Positions 34,444 to 44,756 are shown, counted from the stretch's first letter. The stretch is 64,000 nucleotides of DNA from Streptomyces sp. CC0208 (GCF_003443735.1 NZ_CP031969.1:3286001-3350000), one strand, 5' to 3'. Notes: generated from the sequence alone by a model not told the origin. Numbers and translations are program-made.

Positions 34444-34587
34444 ATCGGACTGTCCGGAGGGTTTGCTTCACACGGCCCCCCACCTGCGTGTTCGTCCGCT
34501 CCAGGGGCCGTTGTCAGTGGGCTGCGGTAGTTTCCGAGTAGTGGGCGCAAAGGCGCGGCACAGCACGGCCACAGGGGTGGGTGGACG

Positions 34588-35604
34588 ATGACGGACACTA
34601 CGGCTACGACGACGGACCTCGACGTCAGGCTCGAGAAACACCGCACAGAGCTGACGGGGTACTGCTACCGCATGCTCGGCTCCTCCTTCGAGGCCGAGGA
34701 CGCGGTGCAGGACACGATGGTGCGGGCCTGGCGGAGCTACGAGAAGTTCGAGGGCCGTTCCAGCCTCCGCTCCTGGCTGTACCGCATCGCGACGAACGTC
34801 TGTCTGGACATGCTGACGGCGGGCAACAAGCGCGCCCGCCCCATGGACCTCACGGAGTCGACACCCCTCGCCCAGGCCGCCCTCTCCCCCCGCCCCGACC
34901 ACACCTGGCTGGAACCGATGCCGGACAACCGCATCCTGCCGACCGTCGAGGACCCGGCGGAGGCGGCGGTCGCCAAGGAGACCGTACGGCTCGCCTTCAT
35001 GGCCGCCCTCCAGCAGCTGCCGCCCAAGCAGCGCGCGGTGCTGATCCTGCGCGAGGTGCTGGCCTGGAAGGCGAGCGAGGTCGCCGAACTGCTCGACACC
35101 TCCGTCGCCTCGGTCAACAGCGCCCTCCAGCGGGCCCGCGCCACCCTCGCCGAGCGGGAGGAGCACGGCGCCGACGCGGCCGTGTCCGACCCGCTGGACG
35201 AGGAGCAGCAGAAACTCCTGGAGCGCTATGTGAAGGCGTTCGAGGGGTACGACATGACGGCACTGACGGCGCTCCTCCACGAGGACGCCATCATGACGAT
35301 GCCGCCGTTCGACCTGTGGCTGACGGGCCACGACGACATCACGGGCTTCATGACGACCCTGGGCTCGGCCTGCGAGGGCTCCCGTCTGGTGCCGGTGCAG
35401 GTCAACGGCTTGCCGGGGTTCGCCCAGTACAAGCCGGACCCGGACAAGGGCGGCTTCGTCCCGTGGGCGGTCCAGGTGCTGGAGATCTCAGACGGCCGGC
35501 TCACCGGGTTCCACTTCTTCCTCGACACCCAGCGCTGGTTCCCCCTGTTCGGCCTGCCCCTCCACCTCGAAGCGGAGGCCGACGAGGTCGAGGAGGGCGT
35601 GTAG
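34588..35604 (+). CDS. ECF sigma factor with SnoaL-like C-terminal domain
   Basis: A 338-residue sigma-70-type factor. Region 2 (about 15-85: GYCYRMLGSSFEAEDAVQDTM, SLRSWLYRIATNVCLD) and region 4 (about 140-195: LPPKQRAVLILREVLAWKA, SVASVNSALQRARA) are followed by a 130-residue SnoaL/NTF2-like domain (HEDAIMTMPPFDLWLTG). This is the SigX5/ECF56-type architecture, in which the extra domain regulates the sigma factor in cis and replaces an anti-sigma partner. Its final 117 bp are overlapped on the other strand by a STAS gene. Targets are unknown. Confidence 0.9.
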   Translation: MTDTTATTTDLDVRLEKHRTELTGYCYRMLGSSFEAEDAVQDTMVRAWRSYEKFEGRSSLRSWLYRIATNVCLDMLTAGNKRARPMDLTESTPLAQAALSPRPDHTWLEPMPDNRILPTVEDPAEAAVAKETVRLAFMAALQQLPPKQRAVLILREVLAWKASEVAELLDTSVASVNSALQRARATLAEREEHGADAAVSDPLDEEQQKLLERYVKAFEGYDMTALTALLHEDAIMTMPPFDLWLTGHDDITGFMTTLGSACEGSRLVPVQVNGLPGFAQYKPDPDKGGFVPWAVQVLEISDGRLTGFHFFLDTQRWFPLFGLPLHLEAEADEVEEGV

Positions 35605-35832
35605 CGCGGGGTCGGGGTCCCGCAGCCTGATCCGGCCCCCGGCGCGCCGGGCCGCGAGCTGGAGCCGGGCGAGCAGGTCGACGGCGCCGAGCCCCGGTGG
35701 TCCGAGCCCGGCGACATCGCACACCACCACTCCGGCACCGGTCGTCCGCAACAGGGCCCGGACCTCGTCGCCCAGCTCCGTCACCTCGTCCCGGGTGACG
35801 GGGCCGGCCAGCACGAGTACAGCGGGTGTCAT
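35488..35832 (-). CDS. STAS-domain (anti-anti-sigma factor-like) protein, overlapping the sigma gene end
   Basis: A 114-residue protein with the STAS pattern: MTPAVLVLAGPVTRDEV, VVVCDVAGLGPPGLGAVDLLARLQLAARRAGG, RLRDPDPALHALLDLVGLRFEVE, in pieces. The usual phospho-Ser/Thr position reads GPPGLG, with Gly, so it may not be regulated by phosphorylation. The last 39 codons lie antisense to the 3' end of the ECF sigma gene. I recall the same pair in other streptomycetes, which argues that both frames are real. A role in sigma regulation is inference. Confidence 0.7.
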   Translation of the reverse strand: MTPAVLVLAGPVTRDEVTELGDEVRALLRTTGAGVVVCDVAGLGPPGLGAVDLLARLQLAARRAGGRIRLRDPDPALHALLDLVGLRFEVEGQAEQGEPALGVEEEVEPGEPAV

Positions 35833-36007
35833 GGCGTCCACGATCGGTAGACCTGACGGGCGGGCACAATTCATCGGCCGACGCCTCGACCACGCGGGCG
35901 GGATCACGTTGACCTGGGTGCCACCTGCCCCCGAGGGTTACCTGCATGCGCCAACCATCGGTACCTCCCTGGATACGCCACGCCCTCCTCACCCTTGAGG
36001 AGCCTCC

Positions 36008-36931
36008 GTGCAGGGAGTGCTGACCGGCTTCGCGGTCATCGCGGTGGTGATCGGCGTCGGCTATCTCATCGGTCTGCGCGGCTACCTCGGCGACCAGGGC
36101 CGGGAGGTCCTGACCAAGCTCGCCTTCCATGTCGCCTCCCCCGCCCTGCTGTTCACCACGCTGGCCCGGGCCGACCTGTCGGTGATCTTCTCCAGCCGCC
36201 TGCTGGTGACGGCCCTGAGCACGGCCGCGGCGGCGGGGGTCTTCGTGGCGGTGGGGGTCGTCCGGGGCTGGGGCCTGGGCCGTACGACGATCGGTGCGCT
36301 GTGCTCGTCCTACGTCAATTCCGGCAACCTCGGCATCCCGATCGCGGTGTACGTCCTGGGCGACGCCTCGCTGGTGGCGCCGGTGCTGCTGTTCCAGCTG
36401 GTGGGGGTGACCCCGGTCGCGGTGACGGTCCTGGACCTGGCGTCGGGGAGGGGAGGGAAGAGCCCGCTGTGGCTACGGCTGCTCACGCCCCTGCGCAACC
36501 CGATCGCGGTCGGCTCGCTGGCCGGCGTGGCGGTCTCGGCGGCCGGTCTGAAGGTCCCGGCCCCCGTCATGGACCCCCTGACCCTGATCGGCGGCATGTC
36601 GGTCCCGGCCGTCCTCCTCGCCTTCGGCATCTCCCTGTGCGGCAGCACGATGCCCGGCCGGGGCCCGGACCGGCAGCTAGTCCTGCTCTCGGTCGCCCTG
36701 AAGTCGGTGGGGCAGCCCGCGGCGGCCTGGGCGCTGGCGGCCGGTGTCTTCGGCCTGCACGGAGCGCAACTCCTCGACGTGGTGGTGACATCGGCCCTGC
36801 CGGCCGCGCAGAACCTCTACACGTACGCGTCGACCTACGGCGTGGGAGAGCGGCTGGCCCGGGACTCGATCCTGGTGTCGACGGTGGTGTCGGTGCCGGT
36901 GCTGGTGGGGGTGGCGGCGCTGTTGGGGTGA
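36008..36931 (+). CDS. AEC-family carrier (auxin efflux carrier-type)
   Basis: A 307-residue, about 10-span permease of the AEC/malate-auxin carrier family. Seen are the amphipathic first span (GVLTGFAVIAVVIGVGYLIG), SSYVNSGNLGIPIAVYVLG with the conserved Asn-Ser-Gly-Asn, and LTPLRNPIAVGSLAGVAVS with the conserved Asn-Pro of the second half. Such carriers export organic acids or other metabolites; the substrate here is open. GTG at 36008 follows GAGGAG. It ends 8 bp before the tail of a broken Uma2 gene. Confidence 0.88.
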   Translation: MQGVLTGFAVIAVVIGVGYLIGLRGYLGDQGREVLTKLAFHVASPALLFTTLARADLSVIFSSRLLVTALSTAAAAGVFVAVGVVRGWGLGRTTIGALCSSYVNSGNLGIPIAVYVLGDASLVAPVLLFQLVGVTPVAVTVLDLASGRGGKSPLWLRLLTPLRNPIAVGSLAGVAVSAAGLKVPAPVMDPLTLIGGMSVPAVLLAFGISLCGSTMPGRGPDRQLVLLSVALKSVGQPAAAWALAAGVFGLHGAQLLDVVVTSALPAAQNLYTYASTYGVGERLARDSILVSTVVSVPVLVGVAALLG

Positions 36932-36938
36932 CCAGGTG

Positions 36939-37479
36939 TCAACTGAGCGGGAAGATACCGGTGTCCAGGTCCAACTTGAACGGTGAGGGCAAGGTCAACC
37001 TCTCGCCGTACTCCACCGAGACAAGGGCTCGGTATGTGCCGTTTTGCGGCTCTCCGTAAAGTGTCGCCGTGGGACGCCCGGACTGCCAAGCATCAGGGAG
37101 AAGGTAGAGCGGCACTCCCGCGACCGCGTAGCCGTGGGCTTTCTTGATGCGGTCATGGTTCGCATTGCTCTTGGATGTGACCTCGACGACGAGTTCAGCC
37201 TCGCCGGCGGCACGCGCGTGCCACGGCGCAAGGCAGTCCTCGGCACCACGCACAGGTCGGGAACGAACAGGCCGCCCGTCTCCGGACACGTCAGCCCGAG
37301 CGTCTGATAGATGCCCCTGTGTCGTTGTGTTCCTCGGACGGTGGCGGCGACACGGTGACGATCCCTTCGACGATCTCCACCTTGCTGCCCTCGGGAGCGT
37401 CCGTCTCCTCCCAGACACGGACGATCTCGTCCCAGCCCGTGTCCCCAGGGGCCCCGGACTCGGCGGCGAGTGCGCTCAT
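36939..37479 (-). pseudogene. Uma2-family endonuclease remnant with two frameshifts
   Basis: Three minus-strand frames together spell a Uma2/DUF820 protein. Frame 1 (37479 to about 37318) has MSALAAESGAPGDTGW and EIVEGIVTVSPPPSEEHND. Frame 2 (about 37315 to 37215) has IYQTLGLTCPETGGLFVPDLCVVP. Frame 3 (about 37205 to 36939) has AELVVEVTSKSNANHDRIKK, then a tail ending DLDTGIFPLS. About 20 residues seem lost at the first junction. The nuclease-fold pieces VPDL and ELVVEVTSKS remain but are no longer in one frame, so the gene is probably dead unless the sequence has errors. Confidence 0.8.
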
Positions 37480-37573
37480 GGCGGTCTCCCATCGGTCGTC
37501 ACCGATCCCAGCATGCCGAACGGGACCGGCGGTGGTCCACCGATCCCGTTCACCCGCACGAGGAACCCGCTGG

Positions 37574-38857
<1,284 letters not shown>

Positions 38858-38878
38858 GCAGGGCTTTCCTTCCGGGAA

Positions 38879-39280
38879 TTACTTGGTGAGATGGTCCGGC
38901 CCGAAGGCCTGCGGGAGCATCTCGGACAGCGGCAGGATGCCCGCCGGGGTCTCCAGGAGCAGGTCCGGGCCGCCGAACTCGTAGAGCAGCTGACGGCAGC
39001 GGCCGCAGGGGACGAGGACCTCGCCCCGGCCGTCCACGCAGGTGAAGTGCGTGAGCCGGCCGCCACCGGTGTTGTGCAGCTCCGAGACCAGACCGCACTC
39101 GGCGCACAGGCCGAGGCCGTAGGAGGCGTTCTCGACGTTGCAGCCGGTGATGGTACGGCCGTCGTCGACCAGGGCGGCCACGCCGACCGGGTAGCCGGAG
39201 TACGGGGCGTACGCCCGGGACATGGCGTCCCGGGCCGCCGCCCGCAGCGCCCCCCAGTCGACAGCGGCGGGGGACGTCAC
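38879..39280 (-). CDS. cdd: Cytidine deaminase
   Basis: A 133-residue tetrameric-type cytidine deaminase. Zinc ligands are Cys59 in CAEC (with the proton-shuttle Glu61) and Cys92/Cys95 in PCGRC; the substrate motif is CNVENASYG (47-55). It makes (deoxy)uridine, the substrate of the phosphorylase encoded next. Its GTG overlaps the stop codon of the upstream permease gene (GTGA), so it is translated with the transporter. Import, deamination and phosphorolysis are thus joined in one transcript. Confidence 0.95.
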   Translation of the reverse strand: MTSPAAVDWGALRAAARDAMSRAYAPYSGYPVGVAALVDDGRTITGCNVENASYGLGLCAECGLVSELHNTGGGRLTHFTCVDGRGEVLVPCGRCRQLLYEFGGPDLLLETPAGILPLSEMLPQAFGPDHLTK

Positions 39281-40560
39281 TTGCCCTGGCCCTTCCGGTA
39301 GCGCATGCCGTCCGCCTTGGGCATCCGCAGGCGCTGCGCGGACAGCGACAGCACCAGCAGGGTGACGACGTACGGGGTGGCGCCCACGAAGTCGCTCGGG
39401 ACCTCGTCGGTGACCAGGTACCAGACCAGGACGCCCGCGGCCACCAGGAGGCTGATGCCGCCCTGCCAGTGCGCCTTCTTGTACAGCTTCCAGCCGGCCA
39501 TCGCCAGGAGCAGCACGAACAGCAGGAGCAGCAGCGCGTGGACGGTCTCGCCGCCGTTGCGCAGCTGGAGCGCGTCGGAGTAGCCGAACAGGCCCGCGCC
39601 CATGGCGAGCCCGCCGGGCCGCCAGTTGCCGAAGATCATGGCGGCGAGACCGATGTAGCCGCGGCCGCCGGTCTGGCCCTCCAGGTAGGTGTGCGAGGTG
39701 ACCAGCGCCAGGAAGGCGCCGCCGAGGCCGGCGAGACCGCCGGAGACGGCCACGGCCACGTACTTGTACTTGTAGACGTTGACGCCGAGGGACTCGGCGG
39801 CGATCGGGTTCTCGCCGCAGGAACGCAGGCGCAGGCCGAACGGGGTGCGCCACAGCAGCCACCAGCTGCCGATGAACAGCACGACCGCGAGGACCGTCAC
39901 CACGGACAGGTTGGTGAACAGGCCGCCGAGGATGCCCGCGAGGTCGGAGATCAGGAACCAGTGGTGGTTCTCGATGGAGTGCAGCCCGCTGGACAGGCCC
40001 GGGACGTCGAAGCTGGGCAGGGAGTCGACGGGCGGGGACTGCTTGGGGTTGCCGCCCGCGTCGGCCGCCTTGCCGTCGACGAAGAACAGCTTGGCGAGGT
40101 ACTGGGTGGTGCCCAGCGCGAGCAGGTTGATCGCGACGCCGGAGACGATGTGGTCGACGCCGAAGGTGACGGTCGCGACCGCGTGCAGCAGACCGCCCAC
40201 GACGCCGAACCCGACGCCGCACAGCAGGCCGAGCCAGGGGCTGGACTGCCAGCCGATCCAGCCGGCGCCGAAGGTGCCGAGGATCATCATGCCCTCGAGG
40301 CCGATGTTGACCACGCCGGAGCGCTCGGACCACAGACCGGCGAGGCCCGCGAGGCCGATCGGCACGGCGAGGCTGAGGGCGGCGGAGACCTGGCCCTCGG
40401 AGGTGAGCTGGTCGGAGCCGGAGATGACGCGGACCGCGGCGACGAGCAGCAGCGCACCGGCGACGATCATGAGGATCTGGCCGAGCGAGCGGCTCGACCG
40501 GGTGGCGGTGTCCGCCTTGGGTGCCGCGGGGGGCGGCGTGTGGGTCGTCGTGGCAGTCAT
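39277..40560 (-). CDS. Nucleoside ABC transporter permease 2
   Basis: A 427-residue permease of the BPD_transp_2 family (RbsC/NupQ-like), with about ten spans. Typical segments are GLAGLWSERSGVVNIGLEGMM near residue 75, HIVSGVAINLLALG, RLRSCGENPIAAESLGVNV (the EAA-like coupling loop) and GGRGYIGLAAMIFGNWRPGG. The N-terminal 25 residues are Pro/Thr-rich. It forms a heterodimer with the permease encoded immediately upstream, whose stop overlaps its ATG (TGATG). Nucleoside specificity is inferred from the operon. Confidence 0.92.
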   Translation of the reverse strand: MTATTTHTPPPAAPKADTATRSSRSLGQILMIVAGALLLVAAVRVISGSDQLTSEGQVSAALSLAVPIGLAGLAGLWSERSGVVNIGLEGMMILGTFGAGWIGWQSSPWLGLLCGVGFGVVGGLLHAVATVTFGVDHIVSGVAINLLALGTTQYLAKLFFVDGKAADAGGNPKQSPPVDSLPSFDVPGLSSGLHSIENHHWFLISDLAGILGGLFTNLSVVTVLAVVLFIGSWWLLWRTPFGLRLRSCGENPIAAESLGVNVYKYKYVAVAVSGGLAGLGGAFLALVTSHTYLEGQTGGRGYIGLAAMIFGNWRPGGLAMGAGLFGYSDALQLRNGGETVHALLLLLFVLLLAMAGWKLYKKAHWQGGISLLVAAGVLVWYLVTDEVPSDFVGATPYVVTLLVLSLSAQRLRMPKADGMRYRKGQGK

Positions 40561-41687
40561 CACGCCACCTCCTGCTTCTGGGTCGGGGCTGCGGCCTGGG
40601 CGGCGAGCTCGGCGCCGACCCGCTGCTGCTGGCGCTTGAGCCCGTAACGGCGTACGACTTCGTAGGCGATGACGACGGACAGGACGATGACGCCCTGGAT
40701 CACGCCGAGGATCTCCTTGTCGTAGCCCTCGAACTCCAGGTGGTTGGTGGTGCGCTCGAGGAAGCCCCACAGCAGGGCGCCCAGCGCGATGCCGACCGGG
40801 TTGTTGCGGCCGAGCAGGGCGATGGCGATACCGGTGAAGCCGATACCGGTGGGGAAGTCGTTGCTGAACTGGTGGCTGTCGTTGAGCAGGGTCGGCATGC
40901 CGATGAGGCCGGCCACCGCGCCCGAGATGAGCATGCTGGTGGCGATCATCTTCTTCACCGAGACACCGCTCGCGGCGGCGGCACTCTCGGACTGGCCGAC
41001 GGTGCGCAGGTCGAAGCCGAAGCGGGTGCGGCCGAGGACGAACCAGTACGCGATGCCGATGAGCACGGCGATGACGATGAAGCCCCACAGCTCGCCCGCG
41101 GCGCCGGTGTCGATCTGGAAGAAGTACGAGGACGACGGCAGCGGCTTGGTGGAGACGACCGTGCCGCCGGCCTGGAGCTCGGCGAGCTTTCCGGGCTGGA
41201 GCAGGTAGGCGATGATCGCGGTGGCGATCGCGTTGAGCATGATCGTCGAGATGACCTCGCTGACACCGCGGGTCACCTTGAGGATGCCCGCGATGCCCGC
41301 CCACACGGCGCCGGTGCCCATGGCGCACAGGATGATCAGCGGGATGGAGATCCAGCCCGGCGTGGTCAGCGCGCCGCCGAGGACCGCGGCGAAGAACGCG
41401 GCGATGCGGTACTGGCCGTCGACGCCGATGTTGAACAGGTTCATCCGGAAGCCGATGGCCACCGAGACGCCCGCCAGGTAGTACGTCGTCGCCTTGTTGA
41501 GGATGTAGACCTGGCTGTCGCTGGCGGAGCCGTAGGTCAGCATGTCGCTGAAGGCGGCGCCCGGGTTCTTGCCGGTGGCCAGGATCACCAGGGTGGTGAC
41601 GACGAGCGCGGCGACGACCGCGAGCAGCGGGGCCGCGATGCCGAGGAGCAGCCGCTCCTTGTCGATGCGTTGGGTCAGCTTGTTCAT
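40560..41687 (-). CDS. Nucleoside ABC transporter permease 1
   Basis: A 375-residue permease of the same family (NupP-like): GKNPGAAFSDMLTYG, NLFNIGVDGQYRIAAFFAA, GVSEVISTIMLNAIATAI and the coupling loop GQSESAAAASGVSVKKM, all characteristic of nucleoside-type BPD_transp_2 proteins. It begins within the stop of the ATPase gene (ATGA, 4-bp overlap) and its own stop overlaps the next permease start. The three transporter genes are therefore translationally coupled. Confidence 0.92.
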   Translation of the reverse strand: MNKLTQRIDKERLLLGIAAPLLAVVAALVVTTLVILATGKNPGAAFSDMLTYGSASDSQVYILNKATTYYLAGVSVAIGFRMNLFNIGVDGQYRIAAFFAAVLGGALTTPGWISIPLIILCAMGTGAVWAGIAGILKVTRGVSEVISTIMLNAIATAIIAYLLQPGKLAELQAGGTVVSTKPLPSSSYFFQIDTGAAGELWGFIVIAVLIGIAYWFVLGRTRFGFDLRTVGQSESAAAASGVSVKKMIATSMLISGAVAGLIGMPTLLNDSHQFSNDFPTGIGFTGIAIALLGRNNPVGIALGALLWGFLERTTNHLEFEGYDKEILGVIQGVIVLSVVIAYEVVRRYGLKRQQQRVGAELAAQAAAPTQKQEVA

Positions 41688-43276
41688 CGGGCGTCGTCCT
41701 CGTGGTCCGCTGCGGAGTCCTCTGCGGAGCCCTCTGCGTGCTCCAGGTGGCCGGTGGCCGCACCGGTCATGGCGGAGCCCAGCTCCTCGGGGGTGATGGT
41801 GGCGGGGTCGGCGTCGGCGACCAGTCGGCCGCGGTACATCACCCGCAGGGTGTCGGACAGGCCGATGAGCTCGTCCAGGTCGGCGGAGATCAGCAGCACG
41901 GCCAGGCCCTCACGGCGGGCCTCACGGATGTGGTCCCAGATCGCGGCCTGCGCGCCGACGTCCACACCGCGGGTGGGGTGGGCGGCGATGAGCAGCTTGG
42001 GCGCGTGGCTCATCTCGCGGCCGACGATCAGCTTCTGCTGGTTGCCGCCGGACAGCGAGGCGGCGGTGACGTCGATGCCGGGGGTGCGGACGTCGTACGC
42101 CTTGATGATGCGCTCGGTGTCCGTGCGGGCGGCCTTGATGTCGAGCAGCTGGCCGCGGGAGTTGGGCTTCTCGGTGACATGGCCGAGGATGCGGTTCTCC
42201 CACAGCGGGGCCTCGAGGAGCAGGCCGTGGCGGTGGCGGTCCTCGGGGATGTAGCCGACACCGGCCTCGCGGCGGTGGCGGGTGGGGACGTGGGAGATGT
42301 CGGTGTCGTCGAGGGTGACCGTGCCGGAGTCGGGGGTGCGGATGCCCATGATGGCCTCGACCAGTTCCGACTGGCCGTTGCCCTCCACACCGGCGATGCC
42401 AAGGACCTCGCCCTTGTGGATGGTGAAGGAGATGTCGTCGAGGATGATCCGCTCGACGCCGTCGAGGTCGGTCTGGGCCAGGCGCAGGCCGTCCAGCTTC
42501 AGCAGCGGGACGTCGGTGACCGTGGACTCCTCGGTCTCCGGGGTGGGCAGTTCGCTGCCGACCATCAGCTCGGCGAGCTGCTTGGGGGTCGTACCGGCGG
42601 GCTCGACCGTGCCGACGGTGGTGCCGCGGCGGATGACGGTGATCTCGTCGGCCACGGAGAGCACTTCACCCAGCTTGTGCGAGATGAAGATGACCGTGAG
42701 GCCCTCGGCCTTGAGCTCGCGCAGGTTGGCGAAGAGGGCGTCGACCTCCTGCGGCACGAGGACGGCGGTGGGCTCGTCGAGGATCAGGGTCTTGGCGCCG
42801 CGGTAGAGGACCTTGAGGATCTCCACGCGCTGGCGGTCGGCGACACCGAGCTCCTCCAGGAGGACGTCGGGGCGGACGTTCAGGCTGTACGCGTCGGAGA
42901 TCTCCCTGATCTTCGCGCGGGCCTTGGCGCCGATGCCGTACAGCTTCTCCGCGCCCAGGACGACGTTCTCCAGGACGGTGAGGTTGTCGGCGAGCATGAA
43001 GTGCTGGTGCACCATGCCGATGCCGCGGGCGATGGCGTCGGCGGGGGTGTGGAAGGTGACCGTCTCGCCGTTCACCGTGATGGTGCCCTCGTCCGGCTGC
43101 TGCATGCCGTAGAGGATCTTCATCAGGGTGGACTTGCCGGCACCGTTCTCACCGCACAGGGCGTGCACGGTGCCCGTGCGGACGGTGATGTCGATGTCCT
43201 TGTTGGCCACGACGCCGGGGAATCGCTTGGTGATGCCGCGCAGTTCGACGGCAGCGGGAGGGCTGGACGCGTTGAT
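41684..43276 (-). CDS. Nucleoside ABC transporter ATPase (two ABC domains), apparent ATC start
   Basis: A protein of about 530 residues with two ABC cassettes, as in RbsA/NupO. Walker A of domain 1 is CGENGAGKST (41-50); the domain 2 signature is LSGGNQQKL. The conserved first strand VELRGITKRFPGVVA lies upstream of the first in-frame GTG (43210), so starting there would remove an essential strand. The only well-placed initiator is an ATC at 43274-43276, 8 nt after an AGGAG. Either translation starts at ATC or an ATG was changed in this sequence. A shared operator and TAGCGT box lie upstream. Confidence 0.85.
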   Translation of the reverse strand: MNASSPPAAVELRGITKRFPGVVANKDIDITVRTGTVHALCGENGAGKSTLMKILYGMQQPDEGTITVNGETVTFHTPADAIARGIGMVHQHFMLADNLTVLENVVLGAEKLYGIGAKARAKIREISDAYSLNVRPDVLLEELGVADRQRVEILKVLYRGAKTLILDEPTAVLVPQEVDALFANLRELKAEGLTVIFISHKLGEVLSVADEITVIRRGTTVGTVEPAGTTPKQLAELMVGSELPTPETEESTVTDVPLLKLDGLRLAQTDLDGVERIILDDISFTIHKGEVLGIAGVEGNGQSELVEAIMGIRTPDSGTVTLDDTDISHVPTRHRREAGVGYIPEDRHRHGLLLEAPLWENRILGHVTEKPNSRGQLLDIKAARTDTERIIKAYDVRTPGIDVTAASLSGGNQQKLIVGREMSHAPKLLIAAHPTRGVDVGAQAAIWDHIREARREGLAVLLISADLDELIGLSDTLRVMYRGRLVADADPATITPEELGSAMTGAATGHLEHAEGSAEDSAADHEDDAR

Positions 43277-43329
43277 GGCGCACTCTCCTCGGGGAAAAGG
43301 GGCTGCGTAGGGGAGGGCAGGCGTCGGTG

Positions 43330-43363
43330 ACGCTAGCGCGGCAACTCCGCGCTACACGCGTAG
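43330..43363 (-). promoter_or_regulatory. Nucleoside-regulon operator and promoter of the ABC ATPase gene
   Basis: CTACACGCGTAG (43352-43363) differs from the palindrome by one base. On the minus strand it occupies the -35 position of a TAGCGT -10 box (43330-43335). The start codon region is about 50 nt further and has a real AGGAG site, so this unit has a short leader, in contrast to deoC and add. Confidence 0.65.
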
Positions 43364-43443
43364 AGTTGACACATTGTTATGGCTCGACGAGGGGGTTGTC
43401 GAGGCCCCCTCGTCGAGCCCGGGTTCCGGCGGGAACCGTCAGG

Positions 43444-44502
43444 TCAGCTGGTCTTGACCTTGATGGTGCCGTCGACGATCTTCTTCTTCGCCTCGTCCAG
43501 CTTGGGCTGGATGTCGTCGATGAAGCCACCGCTGGTGGACAGGCCGACACCGCCCTTGGCGAGCGAGTAGAGCTGGTTGCCGGTCAGCGGCTTGCCGTCG
43601 TGGACGGACTTGATGAAGTCGTAGACGCCGACGTCGACGTTCTTGACCATCGAGGTCAGGATCGAGTTCTTGAACTTGGCCAGACCCGGGATGTTGTACT
43701 GGTCCGAGTCCACGCCGATGGCCCAGGCGCCCTTGACGCCGGAGACGGCCTCGATCGAGCCGTTGCCGGAGGAGCCGGCCGCGGCGTAGATCACGTCGGC
43801 GCCGTTGTCGAGCATGCCGGACGCGGCCTCCTTGCCCTTGGCGGGGTCGGCGAAACCGGAGAAGTCCGAGCCGTGGGTCAGGTACTGGACGTCGACCTTG
43901 ACCTTGGGGTTGGTGTCCTTGACGCCCTGGGCGTAGCCCGCCTCGAACTTCTTGATCAGCGGGGTGTCCACACCGCCGATGAAGCCGACGTGGTCCTTCT
44001 TGGTCTTCAGCGCCGCGGCGACACCGGCCAGGTAGGAACCCTGCTCCTCGGTGAACGTGATGCTGTCGACGTTCTTGGCTTTCGCGACCGCGTCGATGAG
44101 ACCGAAGTTGACCTTCGGGTACTTCGCGGCAACCTTGTCGACCGAGGTGGCGTAGGAGAAGCCGACGGCGACGATCGGGTTGTAGCCGGCGTCCGCCAGG
44201 TCGGTCAGGCGCTGCTCGCGGTCGGCCTCGGTGTCGGTGCTCTTGGCGGTGAGCTCCTTGATGGAACCGCCGAACTCCTTCTCGGCCTTGTCCGCACCGC
44301 GCGCGGCGGAGTCGTTGAAGGAACGGTCACCACGGCCGCCGACGTCGTAGGCGAGACCGATCTTGATGCCGCCCTTGCCGCTGCCGGCGGAGGCGGACGA
44401 CGAGCTGTCGTCCTCGGAGGAAGTGCTGCCACAGGCAGTGGCAGTCAGTGCGAGAGCTGCGGTGGCGATACACGCAGCGGAAAGCTTGGCTACCCGGCGC
44501 AC
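43444..44502 (-). CDS. Bmp-family nucleoside-binding lipoprotein
   Basis: A 352-residue basic membrane protein (PnrA/BmpA-like) substrate-binding lipoprotein. The signal peptide ends LALTATAC with Cys24 as lipidation site, then a Ser/Asp linker. The mature protein has the IGLAYDVGGRGDRSFNDSA strand-loop that holds the nucleoside ring, and later GVDSDQYNIPG. It delivers purine or pyrimidine nucleosides to the ABC complex encoded 167 bp downstream. The GTG at 44502 follows AAGGAG and is preferred over the longer frame starting at 44664. Confidence 0.93.
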   Translation of the reverse strand: MRRVAKLSAACIATAALALTATACGSTSSEDDSSSSASAGSGKGGIKIGLAYDVGGRGDRSFNDSAARGADKAEKEFGGSIKELTAKSTDTEADREQRLTDLADAGYNPIVAVGFSYATSVDKVAAKYPKVNFGLIDAVAKAKNVDSITFTEEQGSYLAGVAAALKTKKDHVGFIGGVDTPLIKKFEAGYAQGVKDTNPKVKVDVQYLTHGSDFSGFADPAKGKEAASGMLDNGADVIYAAAGSSGNGSIEAVSGVKGAWAIGVDSDQYNIPGLAKFKNSILTSMVKNVDVGVYDFIKSVHDGKPLTGNQLYSLAKGGVGLSTSGGFIDDIQPKLDEAKKKIVDGTIKVKTS

Positions 44503-44602
44503 GGGAGGCTCCTTCACCTGACCTGAGCGCCTTGTCGGCGCTTCATGTGAGCACCATGCCAGTGCCCGGGCCTGAACGCCCCTGCGGCGTTGGCTTCGCG
44601 GC

Positions 44603-44618
44603 ATCGTAACGCGCGTAG
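44603..44618 (-). promoter_or_regulatory. Degenerate nucleoside-regulon operator and -10 box of the Bmp gene
   Basis: On the minus strand the site reads CTACGCGCGTTA, with two end mismatches against CTACGCGCGTAG, and runs directly into TACGAT (44603-44608). A leader of about 95 nt and a normal ribosome site follow, so this transcript is not leaderless. Confidence 0.6.
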
Positions 44619-44756
44619 ATGTCGGAAACAGACCTCTTCCGAAGCCGTTATCGATTCGAGGCAAACAGCGTCTGAACTGAGGCTCTTACGCCTTCGCACA
44701 CCGGGATTTCGATGTGCGCACGATTGGCTTACGACACTGTTGCGCCGGTCGGAGGA

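Noticed and set aside
32115..34646. A minus-strand frame of 843 codons ending in the LysR protein
   Set aside because: The upstream two thirds are antisense to the MFS gene; LysR homology begins at the ATG 33065.
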